From the NCBI GenBank assembly GCA_021397835.1, contig JAJFZO010000609.1, positions 1,614,501-1,678,500 on the forward strand: a stretch of 64,000 bases of DNA, read 5' to 3'. This DNA comes from Moringa oleifera (taxonomy: Eukaryota; Streptophyta; Magnoliopsida; Brassicales; Moringaceae). Of the stretch, positions 45,018 through 58,463 are shown piece by piece (the first letter of the stretch is position 1; each line of letters opens with the position of its first letter). A program made the position numbers and the translations under genes. A model generated the notes under the pieces. It was given only the letters and a program-made list of their open reading frames with translations. It did not search any database and was not told the DNA's origin.

Positions 45018-48000
45018 TGTCAAGACTTTCATTTGGTAGTCGTTTAACACTCACCCTTGGGAGGGTCTACCTAGAACAAGAAATAGTCTGCCTGAAAGTA
45101 TGAAGACCTTCGAATTCATGGTGGAAACTAAAAGTCTGTTTAAAGTAGACAAATGATTGATAGGATATAGAAGTCTCTATTTTAAGTGAGAAAGAGTGTT
45201 CAAACACATCTTTAGCTTATTTTAACACACTTACTAATGTCTACCAACAACAAGGAGAGTCTAAAATTTTTAGGAATGAGTGATGGACTGTCTGCTTGAG
45301 GTTATAAAGTGAATATATGGATGCCAAATTCTCATTTGTGGTAAAGGGAGACTCTTTACCCTTTCATTTAATATTTTTGACACTCTTCCCAGTAAGACTC
45401 TACCCACATAAAGGAGAAGTCTATCTCCAAGTTCTACAAAAAGCACATGAGTCTATTATGATGAAAATTAAGGTTTTTAAAATTGTTAATGGTTCTTCAT
45501 CTCATAATGGTATTCAAAGGATGGTGTGGACAAAGAATTGCGAAAGAAAGTCTATTTCATTTCCATAAAAAGGATTACATTAAAGAGAAGAAAAAAGACA
45601 CATATTCAATCATTCTTTTTTTTAGTGTCAACAGTCTCTCGATTTAGCTCTTACAAGATTTGATTCATAGAATCTAAGGAGATGAAGACAAGACTCCTCA
45701 CAAGGTTAGTCATTGCTAAAGTAACTTGAGAGGCAGAGGATGAGCTAGATTAAGTAGTGATGAAGTCAAGGTTGAGTTGGGTGTACTCTTTGAACACCTT
45801 ATCTTTAGTGTCATTTTGCATTTACCAGAACACTTCTGCACACTCTTCCAAGATCATCTTGTTTAGCTCTTTACTATCCTTGAAAGCTACTATGACCTCT
45901 TTCTTAGAAGTGGACAATTGCTCCAAATGATCTTTCTTTAGTTTCTCTTATTAGAAGTCTACCCTTATTTTCTCCATCTCTGCCTTCAGCAAGGAGATTT
46001 CTTATCTATTGTTTCTGTAGCTAAAGAGAGGAGGCTTTCATTGTTATTTTAGCTCTTGTCTTCTGAGCCTTCTCAAGAACTTTCTCAATCTCTTGGGATA
46101 TAGATTCAACTTGATTCTTAATTTTACATTCTGTTGCAATTTGGGTAAACTCCTTGACAGCCTGCAGCAAGAAGGATTTATAGATAAATAATGAAAAAGG
46201 GAGAAAAAAATATTATTTGAGCAAAAAGGTATGAGTTTTACCTTAACTGATTGGACATCCTTTCTAGATGCATTCTCTTCCTATATGATAGCACTAATGA
46301 AATAAAAATTTGTAGAACAACTTTATGAATAATTTTCTTAATATCTTGGGATGGAAAAGAAATGATGGCAATTGCAAGTTCTTATTGAGATGAGAAGTCT
46401 GTAAAAGTCACCATTTTGGGTGGAGCAATTTATTGGATTCTTCCTTCGTACAAAAAAAGTGTTGCTACTTTGCTTTCTTAGAGGAGGAGCCCCAAGCAAT
46501 CTTCTTAGCCACCTCTACCACTTTCTCAAAATTTCTTTTCTCACCCCTAAGTATGATTAAGTAATTTGTACAAAAAAAAAAAGAAAAAAGAAAAGTCATT
46601 GAAGTTTGCCAAAAGTATAAAAAATTCATATCATAGTGAAAAATTCGTTACCTGATGATGGAGACTCTTATTCATCTAAAGGAAGAGAGTTATGGTTATG
46701 GGCTTTGGTAATAAGGGTTTCGTGATGAGGGAAGGGAGTTCAAGTAGGGCAGAGGAAAAGTGAGCTAAAGCAGACTCTAAGGGAGAGTCTATTACAGTTG
46801 GAGACAGAATAAAGGGTAGGTTAGAAGGCTCTATAATGGGGGACACAAGGGAAAGTTCTTGGAAAACTAGGTGAGAGTGTACTTTAGCTATCCAGGCCTT
46901 TTCAAAGTAGACTAACATGAGCAAAGTTTTCTTCCTACTTCCCAGGAATAGCCTGAAAGCAACAAAAGACTCATAGAAGGTGGTATTATAGCCATAATCC
47001 TGCTTAAGGAAGATCTATTGGTTAATCTTTCAGATCACCCAAAACTAAGATTACCTTTAATGCTTTACTGCCTTTAGAAGATCAAAAGCAAAGAGGGAGG
47101 ACATTTTGGAATAAAATACCAAAACCTCCTAGGGAGACCTAGGTAGGTTTTTAGTTGCTTTAGCTCAAAGATCACAGAGAATAATAAGAGTGAAAATTTT
47201 GTAATTCTTAAATCTAAACACCAAGCAAAAAATGCAATTAAAATCCTCCAAGAATTGAAAACTAGTTGAGAATAGGATACCATGTAACTTTCGCTAACCT
47301 CTCTAAATAGAGTGTTTAGAGAAAGTCTCAAGCATCCTTTGAGGCATTCCTCAAACACATAGAGGGTGTTTAGCTTTTAAGACTAAAGTCTCTCATTAGG
47401 GTTGGTATCACCATGCCCACCGAGATAGGAATCTCGTAAGTTTTCCTAATTCTAACCAAATCTTTATTAATAACAATTGAAGGACTTATGAATTCCATGG
47501 TAAAATAGAGTATGCAAGCTAAAAAGAGTAAAAAGAGTGAAAATACCTATAAAAAGAGAGAGCTTTATTGTATGACACAGAGACTCGACTTGAGAAAGTC
47601 TGTTAAAGGGAGTGAAGGGAGTTTTCAGGGCAAAAAAGTAAAGGAGATTGTAAGGAAGAAATGGTAGAGTGAAAAGAAATTGATTTTAAGAAACATCAAC
47701 CATTGAGAGAAAGTAATAGTAAAGAATAATACCTTCAAGAGAGACGTTACTGATGTGACACAATGAGTTAACATAGTATGGTGTAGTTGAGTGCCTTTGA
47801 TGACAAAATAGAAAAATAACCATTAACAGTAAATAAAGCAGCTGATGTTGTAGGGTACTAGTGGGTGACATTGATGAAATGGCAAAGGTAGGGCTACATT
47901 CACTCATTTAGTCATTAATTTTTGTAACATGGTGCTAGTGAGTGACGTTGTTGACATAGTAAAATACAATCTTATTTATTCACTTGTTCATTAAACAATG

Positions 48001-49378
48001 TGGTGCAATGCCAGTGGGCAACACTGTCATATCAGTTCAAAATAAAGCAGGAGATGACATGGCACAGAATGCTGACTTAGCAACAGATGATGGGAGGCAG
48101 ACCTGTCTAGTCAGTCAAAACTTCACACACGACAGTAGGCTCACTGATATGGCAGTCTACTTGAAGGTAGCACACTTTACAAATTAGCTCAAGCTGAACT
48201 CTTTAGCCAAAGGACATGTTTCATATCGAAGATCTTATGAAGAAGGCCAAAATGCAGAAAAGATTGAGCTTGCCGTTGGAAACATGAATTGAGCCTAAGT
48301 TTAAGAGAATTTGTGACATGACAAAGGTCATGAGGCAGATCTATTCTTGAGCCACTTAGACGAAAATGGAAAGAATTGAAGACATTGTTGCATCCAAACG
48401 AGGCCAAAGAGCATGGAAATCAGCTTGAAATTGGCCGATGCACTCTAGCAGAGTCTCAAAAGATCTCACACAATGAAGCTGATGTTATTAAAGACTGGAA
48501 TAGATGTACTTGAGCGTATTGCACTTCTCGGACCAGCCCATCATTTGTTACTAATCTGCATTGACAAAAAGCCTATAAATAGCTGTTGAAGCCTGTAGTT
48601 GAAGGACATGCTCATTTTTCATTATTCACTCACATTGGCACATCCGCCATTATAAAAAAAAAAACTCTCTTTTTGCACCTGCAAACTCCTTATTAGAAAA
48701 ATTTTCTTTAGTTTTTTTAGACTTAATAGAAGCTTTCATTTATACTAAAAGAGCTTCTAGTTAACTATATTAAAGAAAAGATGAAATCAACAAAAAGAGT
48801 GAGAGATTTTAAAAGGTATAAGAACCATCTTCTTAAATTTACTATAAATTATTCATTTTCTAAAATAAAATTATTGAGCAAAGATATAACTAGATCTTTG
48901 TTAAGTTATCTGTTTTAAAACTATTAGATATATAAATTAGTTGTAGAAATACTCTTATAATAAAGTTCTTCTTTTTGTGTTGTAATAGAAAATACTATAT
49001 ATATAGTTTTAACCATAGTTTTAGAGAAGAATGGGGTGAGTAAGTGCAACAGCTTTCTTATTCCTATAAAAAATGTTTTGGTATATCCTATGGGAGTAAG
49101 TACAAAATTTCAAGTGCTTTGACAAAAAAAAAAAAAAAAAACCCTCTATAATTAATTTTCAAGAAAGAAATCAAAATGGTACTAATTTTTGAACATTTTG
49201 AGGTGCTTATCCTTTTCCAAGAGCAACAAACTCTTGGGCCCAAAGCCTTATTTAAAAAAAAAATATATAGTTAAACTTTATTTTAAAATGGTGGCCAACC
49301 ACACCTAAAAAGGTTGGTGGTGACTCCTAATTCTTTCTCACACTATAGTTTTTTCTGGTTAAATCCTCGATCATGACA
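45018..49378 (+). repeat. 5' LTR of the Tat-like element (left border inferred)
   Basis: The right half (47127-49378) is confirmed by its copy at 50926-53148. The left half has no second copy, and its inclusion rests on the TGTCA/TGACA terminal match. TATA box GCCTATAAATAGC at 48571-48583. An A-run lies at 49123-49141. Confidence 0.55.
45640..47360 (-). pseudogene. antisense reading frame with 'gypsy-type transposon' domain (PF04195-like) and coiled-coil tail
   Basis: On the minus strand 47358-47074 reads MFEECLKGCLRLSLNTLFRE ... SYSQLVFNSWRILIAFFAWC, the pattern of the plant PF04195 family found in extra antisense frames of Tat Gypsy elements. Downstream on that strand, 46924-46676 is proline/leucine-rich and 46100-45640 is lysine/glutamate-rich, like a coiled coil, with many stops. 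The function of these proteins is unknown. Here the frame lies inside the presumed U3 of the LTR, and a part recurs in the second LTR (about 51150-50940). Confidence 0.55.
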
Positions 49379-50925
49379 GTTGACGACTTCACTAGGGATA
49401 ATAAAAGAGTCAAACCAAAATTTTGATTTCTTTCTTGCTTTATATTTATGCTTTATTGTTTTAACTTGCTTGCTATGTTTTGCTTGCTTTATTAATTGCT
49501 CATAACATAGCACACACCACAAAGTATAGCGTAAGCTCTACACCCTAGGTTCACCTTTAGGAGAATTATGCATAGCCATACTTCCTAGAGGAAACCTCTT
49601 CTCTGCAAAGTTGATGAAATATTTCACCTAAATTGAACCAAGGACATGTTATTAATCTTGGATGCTATTTGTTGTTGTGATAATAACAAGTCCTAGGGAG
49701 TGCTCATTAGTCCAATGAAGGGGAATCTAAGAATCTTTAGAAGCTAGTCTTTATCTTCATAGCTAATGCATATATTTAACTTAAGGTAAAGCCACGGTTA
49801 AAATTAGAAAAATAAACCTAGTAGGAACACGTATGATAAATTATTATGTTTTATATCAATTAGAAATTCATTTTCCTATAGTACATTATTTTACTAATTT
49901 TTTATAAACATAAGAATCTCACTAGTCCTAGTTAAATCTAAAGATGCCTTGTTCTGGTCTAAAAAAGAACAATGAGAGAAAAAAGATGGCTTGAATACTA
50001 AGATTAAGTGGTACCAGTCAAGGTTAAACTGGTAATAAAAAAGGCGGCTTAGTAAAGTTGGCATCATTATAAAGAATGATGAATGAAGAAGATTGGTGCA
50101 AATTTGAAGATGAATATAGGTATATTGGGCCTTTCCTCAAGGCCCCAATAGAAAAATCCCCAATCAGAGTGATGGTCCATTTTTGGAATCCCTTTTTACC
50201 AAGATTTTAGTTTTGGCCAATGCAACTTAACCCCAACTTTGAAGGCACATACCTCATTTTTGGGGGTTAAGGCTAGCAAAGCCCTACAAATTATAAATAA
50301 GCAAAAGGAAAATTCTAGCCAAAGAACAAGTGAAAAACATTTTGGGGATATGCAAAGCTGAAGAAAAAAAGCTATCAGCTAGGTATTTAAAATTTCATTT
50401 TTCCCTACATTAAATACCATTTAATAGAAGAGTAGAGAAGAAAAGGGTTAGCATTGGCAATCTATGGGTGTCTAATATTTCCTAAAGTGCAAGGTTAGGT
50501 GGAGATTTCAATAATAGACTTCTAGATGGCATGTCTTCACGAAGTAATTCTAGTCCCAGTAATAATGACAAAGACTCTCAGGTCCTTACAACATTGTAGG
50601 AGGAATGGGGTAAGATATTTGCTAAGAGTAATTCCTCTACTCTTTACATGGCTCAAAAGCTGTCTTAGAATAAGAAGGAAAATATACAAAGTTCAGTGAC
50701 ATCCGATAGAGACATTTCATAAGGGAGGTAAAAATAAGAGCACAACCATATACGAGTGAGCAAAAAACCTTTCTAGCTTAATAGAAAAGCAGATATAATG
50801 GATAACATCTATTTCGTATAGGACAAGAGAATTCTGTTGTGTGCCTTTACTCGAAATATGGGAAAGTATTGAGTATACGCCACTCGCATTGTTAAGGTAA
50901 ATGAGTGTGAAATAATGTCATGGGT
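49379..50925 (+). other. internal region of the Tat-like element
   Basis: It begins with a primer-site-like string (49379-49398). The rest is purine-rich leader. A short gag-like stretch near 50525-50620 (reading SRSNSSPSNNDKDSQV) is followed by stops. No protease, RT or integrase is present, and no clear polypurine tract precedes the second LTR. Confidence 0.5.
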
Positions 50926-53148
50926 AGCCTAGGTAGGTTTTTAGTTGCTTTAGCTTAAAGAATGATGGCGAAAATTATGTAATTCCTAAATCTAAACGCC
51001 TAGCAGCAAAGGCAACTAAGATCTTCTAGGAATTAGGAACTAGTTGAGAAGGGGATACCCTTTTAACTTTCACAAACCTCTTTAAATAGAGTCTTTAGAG
51101 GAAGTTCTGAGGCTCCTTTAAGGCATTCTTAAAACACACCAAGGACATCTGACTTTTCATACCAAAGCTTCTCATCCAGGGTGAGTATTACCATGCCCAA
51201 TAAGGCAAGTATTCATAAATTTTTTTAGTTCTAACCAAATCTTTATTCATAACTATTGAAGGACCTACTAATTCATGGTAAGCTAGAGTATGCAAGGAAA
51301 AAAGAGAAAAAGAGTGAAAATTACCTAGAGAGAGAAATCTCTGTTAAAAGAAATGAAGACTCGCCTTAAGAAAGTCTAAAGAGCTTAAAGGGATCGAAAA
51401 AGAGTCTTCAAGGCAAAAGAATAAAGGAAATTATGAGGAAAAAATGGAAAAGTGAAAAGAAAATGATTTTAAGGAAACTTAGCCATTAAAAGAAAGCAAT
51501 CATAAAAAACAGTATCTTCGAGAGCAACGCTACTAATATGGCATGACGAGCTGACATGGGACGGCATGGTTAGGCAACTTTCATGACAAAGTAAAAAAAT
51601 GGTGATTAATTATAAATGGAATAGCTAATGTGGCAGGGCCTTACTAAGCTACACTAATGAAATGGCAAGATAAGTTTGCATTCACTCATTCACTCAAATT
51701 AATGTGGCATGACGTGAGTAAGCGACATCGTTAACATGGTAAAATACAATCTTGCTGATTCACCCATTCATTAAATGACGTGGTGCGATGCTAGTGGGCA
51801 ATGCTACCAAATCAATCATTAACATAGGAAGAGGTGATATGACATGGAATGTTGATTTAACAATAGATGAATGGAGGTAGATCTGCCTAATCAGTTGAAA
51901 CTTCGTTCGTGGTAGCAAACCTATTGACATGGTAGTCTGCTTAAAGGTAACACACTATAGATTAGTTCAAGTTGAATTCTTCAGCCAAAGGGCATGTTTC
52001 ATGTTAAAAATCTTACAAAGAAAATTCAAATGCATAAGAAGATTGAAGCTTGTTGCTGAAAAATAGGAATTGAGCTTGGGTTCAAAGTGTTGGACTACAT
52101 GATAGAGGTCAATAAGTAAACTTGTTCTTGAGTTATCTAGTGAGAACGGCCAAAATTAGAAACATCCTGCATCCAAACAAGGCCGAAGAGTGAGAAAATC
52201 AATTCAAAATTGGTCGATGCATTTCGACAAAATCTTAAAAGACCTGTCAAGGTGAAGTTGATGCTATTAGAGACTTAAAAAGGACTCCGCCTGGGCATAC
52301 TACACTTCTTTAATCAGTTCATCATTTGTTACTAACTTGCACCCACAAAAAGCCTATAAATAATTGTTGAAGCTTGTAGCTAGCAGACATGCTCATTTTT
52401 CACGATTCACTCACGTTCTCACATTCGCACTTAAAAGAAAAATAAAATAAAATCTCTCTTCTACACCTATAAACTCTCTTTTAGAATTTTTTTTTTCCTT
52501 AATTTAGTAGAAACCTTCATTTCTATTTAGAAGAGCTTCTAATTGAGATTTTATATTGAAGAAAAAAGGAAAATAAACAAAAAGAGTAAGGGTTTCAAGA
52601 GGTATAAGAATTATCTTCTTGAATTTACTATAATAGTTTGAGCAAAGATATTAGCATATCTTTATTAATTTATCTATTTTAAAACTATTTGATGTTTATA
52701 GATGTATCATATTATCGAAATACTCTTATTATAAAGTTTCCCTTTTTATATTATGATAGAAAGTAGTATATATATAGTTTTAACCCTTATTTTGGAGAAG
52801 AATGGGGTAAGCAAGTGCAAACTGCTCTCTTTTCCTTATTAAAAATTTTTTGTATATCGAGATGGAGTAAATGCAAAATTTCAAGTACTTTGACAAAAAA
52901 AAAACTCTTAAAATTATTTTTCAAAAACGAAATCAAAATGATACCAATTTTTGAGCGTTTTTGGGGGTATTACTCTTTCCCCAAGCGTAACCAACTCTCG
53001 AACTTAAAATCTCTTTTTTTAAAAAAAAAAAAAAACTCATTAAGTCTTATTTTAAGATGGTGGCCAATCACATCTAAAAAGGTTGATGACGACTCCTAAT
53101 TCTTTCAGCATGTTGTGGGTTTTCTTAGTTAAATCTCCAATCATGACA
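50926..53148 (+). repeat. 3' LTR of the Tat-like element, left side truncated
   Basis: It aligns with 47127-49378 over its whole length with many differences (for example GCCTAGGTAGGTTTTTAGTT at the left). TATA box CCTATAAATAAT at 52353-52364, and it ends ATCATGACA. Confidence 0.75.
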
Positions 53149-53487
53149 GTCCTTGCCATATATAAGCCAAGAAGGACAAAAGCAAGATGAACCAGCTACA
53201 GAGGGAGCTTTTAAAGTCAAAGAATTTGCTAATCTTGATTTAAATTAATTTAATCCTAGAGGATCAGCTCATTCATCCCTAAAAAAGAAAATAATACAAC
53301 TACCTCATCCAGTCAACAAAGGTAACTTAGTGGTAATGATGAAGAGGAGCATTGTGTTAATGATGCAAAACATTTAAGGATCTATCAATTGGCAAGGCAT
53401 TGATCTAGAAGAAATACCAGACCATCAGTAAGATATCTGTGCGAAGATCTTAGTTCCACTTTTGTTGAAAGAGAGTTAAAAGCCTAT
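53149..53487 (+). pseudogene. Copia host element, linker between integrase and RT
   Basis: It reads as the acidic, serine-rich linker of Copia polyproteins and leads to the SRRNTRPSVRYL motif (about 53410-53445) that comes shortly before RT. It is the strip of host element left between the two Gypsy insertions. Confidence 0.7.
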
Positions 53488-53900
53488 TGTCATAGGTTGA
53501 TTGTTTCAAACGCTAAACCATGCGCGGCTCAAGCAACTTTCCTACTAATGAGCTACAAAAAAAGCCTAGGATGGGACTTAAGACCATGCAAGAAAGCTTA
53601 GATGCTTATAAAGAGTTGGAGAAAGATAAGGTTTATTATAGAGAAAGATTTTTTAGTATTGAACTTCTTGGAGATGGTCAATACAAATGAACCCATCGGG
53701 TATTTATCAAGGATCACCTCACCAATGGGTAATTAAGATCAATTTGATCCAATAATGGCTATGAGCTCCCTAGAGAATTCTAAAGGGGTTCTGGAAAGGT
53801 CATATGTACATCTTATTGATTTTAGATAATGGGCTCCATGGGTGGATTGAGCCAAACCTCATATGCTACGCTTTGGGGCTTGACAATTAGGCTTGTGACA
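53488..53900 (-). repeat. 3' LTR of the small Gypsy element
   Basis: Matches 58464-58922 through most of its length (for example GGGACTTAAGACC, TATTGAACTTCTTG). A 45-base segment around 58745-58800 is missing here. It is next to a polypurine tract (minus strand, 53911-53901, GGTGAAGAGGA). Confidence 0.75.
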
Positions 53901-56900
53901 TCCTCTTCACCTATTATCATGACACCCTTGATGCATTCTCATCATTATAGCTTTGGATGTGCTTGCATAATTATCACAAAGTAACTTCATGCTCCAAACT
54001 TGCCTCACTATGGGGGAGATCTGTTATTTGACCCACATGTAATTGAGGACTTCCCTTCTTCAAACCTTTTTATCCGCAAGTATATGATGCACCTCCTCGT
54101 TAAAGGAAGTGCAACAACAGTTAGTGCTTGCTTTGATTACCCCTAGCTTATATCTTCCTTGTCCTCATGGTAAGACTTGAGAAAGGTTACATGAAAGACT
54201 AGGTATATCTTCAAATTTGGAGGAACTTATACTTAGCAACAAAGTTTACCAACATGCTTGATGATTGAAAAAAGGCCTTCGTATCTTCGAATTTTTGTGA
54301 GCTTTATGTTGAAAACTTGAACTGTTATAGGAGTAGCTTTACTAGTATCAAGTCCCCTATTCAAAACTTGAGGTTCCTTCTTTTGTGGTCATTCCATTTC
54401 TCATCTTTTTTAACTGCCTTATCTAAGCATGCCCTTGTGATATTAGCTTACTCATGTCATTCTTTGCAAGATTGTGTGTAGTGAAACTCTTACTTCCATA
54501 TGTCAAGGTAATGGCATTCTCTGTCTTGAGTTGTTATTTCATTGCAACTTTAAAAGAATTACTCCTTGTAACCTCATTTCATTGAAGATTAGGAGAATTA
54601 GACTATGTCTAGTAAGCTCACCTTATACAATACCTTAAGTATAGCTCAAGTAGCCTCTTAATCCATTCTATTTGCCCATCAAGAGGTGGAAGCTTATGGA
54701 AAAGTTAAGATTAATACCTATTAATTTAAATAACTTTGACCGAGATCGACCTATGAACCAAGAGTGTCAATTACTTCTATGCTTTATGGGATTTCCCATA
54801 GGTTCACCATATTCTTGAAGAAAGCTCAAGCAGCTTCTTCGATTTTACAACCAATAGACAAGCACGAAGGTGGCATATTTGCTAAATTGATTACAACCAT
54901 TATACTTTTATATCCATCAAACTTCAGCAAAGCCACTATGAAGTCAATTAACACACTTTGCCATAGTCTTTCAGCAATAGGTAATGGCTTTAATAATTGA
55001 GTAGACTATTAATGCTTCATTTTATCTAGTTAACATAGTAGACAAGCTCACATATAGGTCTCTATATCATCTTGCATCTGCGATCAAAAGTAAAAGCTTT
55101 GCACTAAGGCTAAAGTGTGAGCCATACTTGGATATGGCCCACTTGGAGTCATGACACTCCTTGATGATTTCCTTTCGTAAGCTCCTGCATCTTGGTATAT
55201 AGATCTTATTTTTAATGGTCATGAGTAAGCCATCATCACTTCAAAAGCGCCTTGTCTTGCCTTTTGTGGCTGGCTTCAGCAAGTTCTTAGCCATCACTTC
55301 ATGATCCATGCCTCTTTTGATTTGGTCAATGAGGGAGCTTCATGGCTAACTTATGCTTAAGGTATCAAGTTTAGCTTTATGGCTTAGAGCATTTGCCATA
55401 ACATTTTCATTATCTAACTTATACTCAAGGCAATGGTCAAATTCAGTCAAGAAGTCTTACAACTGTGCTTGCTTAGGACTAAGCATTTTTTGTGTTTGGA
55501 AGTAGGTTTTCATCAAGATAATAAACTACAACCCAGTAAATAATATCTTCACGTCCACAAGTAATCCATGGTGGAAATCATCTCTTTTTCTTACACTATG
55601 TATCATCACTTGGTATCATTGAACTTTCAGCTTTTATAAACAATGAGATGTCCTTCTTGCATGAGAACGCCTCCAATGGCAAAGTTAGAAGCGTCAATGT
55701 GCACTTCTAAGGGCTTGGTGTAGTTGGGCTAGGTCATTATCGGCTCTTCGTAGATGGCCTTTTTCATTTCCTTGAATGCTTGGTGACACTCCTCAGACCA
55801 ACTCCATGCTTGGTTTTCTTAAGTAAATTGATGAGAGGTGCAGTCTTTGTGGAATATCCTTTAACAAAGCATTAGTAATAGTTGACTAGCCTAAGAAAAG
55901 ATTTCAATTCATGAATTCTTGTGGATGGCTCTTAATCTTGAATAGGTTTTACCTTTGCTTAATCTATCATGATTTTTTCATTCCGAATGTAGTGCCCTAA
56001 GAACTTCACCTCTTGTTGTGCAAACATGCCTTTTTCTTGCTTACATAAAGCTCGTTATCTCAAATCACTCGAAAGACCTTCTTACGGTGTTACGCATGTT
56101 CTTCAGGTGTGGTGTTATAAAATATTATGTCATCTAAGTACTACAAATTGATCCAAGAAAGGATGGAATATCTTGTTCATGAGAGTAGAGAGAGTTGTAG
56201 GGGCATTAGTAAGACAAATAACATTACTCAAAATTCAAACGCATCATACATCATTACACATGTTGTCTTTGGCTCCTCTCATTTCGTAATTTGTACTTGG
56301 TAATATCCCAATCTTAGATCAAGCTTTAAGAAGTAACATGCCTTACAATCTGATCAAAGAGATCTTAAATTAGCAGGATTAGATGTTTATTCTTGGTAGT
56401 GGCCTTGTTTAATGCTCGATAATCAACATAAAACCAAAGCAAGCCATCTTTTTTTACTTTTGAAAATAACACAAGTACCCTATATGATGCCTTTGATGTC
56501 TGAATGTACCCTACATCCAATAGGTCTTATAATTGCTTCCTTAACTCTATAAGCTCTAAAGGTGCCAGGTAATAAGGAGACATAACTAGAGGTTTAACTC
56601 TAAGCTCCAACTCGATCTTATGGTTTAGTTGTCATCTTGGTAGCAACTTCTTAAGTTGTTCCTTAGGCATCACATCATAGTATTCCTTAAGCACATTCTA
56701 AAAAAAAGTAGCTAAGGGTCCTTAGGAGACATACCTTTATCATTAAGCTCGCATATAATGAAAACAAAGTTTTGGCTTGACTTTACTCCCTTCGCAAATT
56801 ATAATGCCTATAATGCTTTGATTCCATACACTACTCTGTTGGTACCAAGCATGCTTGAATGATACTTAAAGTGTTAGCCATAGGAAGTGGAAAGGTAGGT

Positions 56901-58442
56901 GTCTTATCAAAGAGTTTCATGCCCAAGACAACTTGGAAGTCATCCTTAGTAACCATCGAGAAGTCTAGATGCCCACTCTATGTTCGAAGTCTTATGGGTG
57001 CAAACTTAGTTTTTCCATTTACCAACTTAGCAGGTGAATTAATCGCCTTTACAAAGATACCTTTTACTAGTAAAATAAGGCCTAGAATTCTTGGCCTCAT
57101 GAGTGGACATAAAGTTATGAATAGCTCTCATATCAAGCAAGGCACAAGCATTCTTACCATTAATGTTGATATCCATGAACATTAAGCCTTTGTTAGTTAG
57201 TGTGGTAGACAAGCTTCCTTTTAGTGCACCCAAGATGCATAATGACCCAACATTCTCTTGAAAATTGGCTTCCTCACCTTGGCTCGTGATGGCATTACGA
57301 GCTTTTCTCTTAGGGTAATCTCTCACCCAATAAGGTCAAACATGGGCTTTTAGGTTTAAGGGAAGTAGTACCTTCACTTGTCCTTTCCTTCTTGCGGAAT
57401 GGAGTTTTGCCTCTTTGTTACTGCTACGCCTTTGATTCTTCTTGAATGTCTTATCTACCCCACCTTTGTCGTAGTTCCCTTTTTTGTTCTTTAATGGATC
57501 ACTATCAATAAGTGACTCAGCTTTAGCAATGGCATCATCAAGGGTTCTCACAACCTATCTTTTAAGCTCGAATCATGCCCAATCTTTCAATCTTTCCATG
57601 AAGTAGAAAGAGAATATTTAAGTGACATATACTTAATCTCAAGATAAGAGTCGTGAAATCCTTGATATAATCTCAGACATAACCGATTTGCTTTAATCAG
57701 CGGAGTGACCATGTGGTTCTTTTTCGGTATTACTAGAAGAGAATTATTTCCTTACTCCACTTTTAAAATCCTTCTAAGAGTCGATAGTGCACAAGTCCTT
57801 GGCTATGTCATCGTGCTTGTGTCGCCACCATAGTTAGGTGCACTCACAAAGATAAATGGGTGTCAAACATCATCCTTTACACCCTTGGCCTCAAAGTATT
57901 TCTCAAGGTCAAATAAGAAGTTCTCCACTTCAGTATCGTTTCATGCACCATTGAATGTAGCCGGCTCGAGAACTTGGATGTTGGATAGATTGTTGTTACT
58001 TATAGAGCTCTATCCTCTGTAAAGTGTAGGTCAGTCCATGACTTCAGCATGAATATCTTAAAATTCTTGTTCAACAAAACAGCACAGTCCAAAAATCTCC
58101 TTTATCAATTCTCGAATAATGGATTCCATCTCCTTGCAAAAGGTTTGGCTAAACTTAATGATAGTCGACTAGGTAACTTGGGTAAACTCATAGTATTCTG
58201 CCTTTTAGACAACTAAGATAGTCACTAAGTCCACCCATTGTTACATCAACACCATTGAGTGTCTCTTCCATTTTGGACATGGATCATTCTAAACCTATAA
58301 TATAAACATCAATAATATCAAAGTTAACCTTAGACTTACCTTTCTTGTTTGTAGGCTTAGTCTCCTCGACACCACGAACTTGCTCTGAGACTATCTCTAC
58401 ATCATTTGTCATACTCCTTCTATGCACTTAATGTATGGCAAA
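53901..58442 (-). pseudogene. Gypsy gag-pol remnant
   Basis: Minus-strand reading from 57551: gag end rich in Lys/Arg, a VRDYPKRKARN fragment of the zinc knuckle with its second Cys lost, and then protease (INGKNACALLDMRAIHNFMS, about 57160-57100), whose D-T-G triad has become D-M-R. A VVLGM-type block near 56930, RT motifs near 56560-56350 (RALNKAT) and RNase H text near 55720-55600 (HIDASNFAIGG) follow. An integrase was not traced in 55500-53950. Stops occur every few dozen codons, and I saw no chromodomain. Confidence 0.7.
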
Positions 58443-58460
58443 CCTTGGCTTTGATAACAA
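58443..58460 (-). other. degenerate primer binding site (tRNA-iMet)
   Basis: The plus strand CCTTGGCTTTGATAACAA is the inverse of TTGTTATCAAAGCCAAGG, a worn TTGGTATCAGAGCC-type site, a few bases from the LTR end at 58464. Confidence 0.65.
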
Positions 58461-58463
58461 TTC

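Larger units (their letters stand above)
45018..53148 (+). mobile_element. Tat-like Ty3/Gypsy element or derivative with long LTR, lacking pol
   Basis: Two direct repeats, 47127-49378 and 50926-53148, end alike in ATCATGACA, and the first is followed by a primer-site-like GTTGACGACTTCACTAGGGA. Each repeat holds a CTATAAATA box. If the LTR starts at the TGTCAAGA at 45018 (inverse of its TGACA end), the 5' LTR is 4.36 kb and the 3' LTR has lost its left half. The 1.5 kb between them shows no RT or integrase, so this is a non-autonomous derivative or a deletion product. Flanks TAGAG and GTCCT do not match, so the left border is uncertain. Confidence 0.6.

Noticed and set aside
47984..48407. Frames on both strands near 48.0-48.4 kb
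   Set aside because: They fall in the LTR of the Tat-like element just upstream of its TATA box and show no recognised domain.
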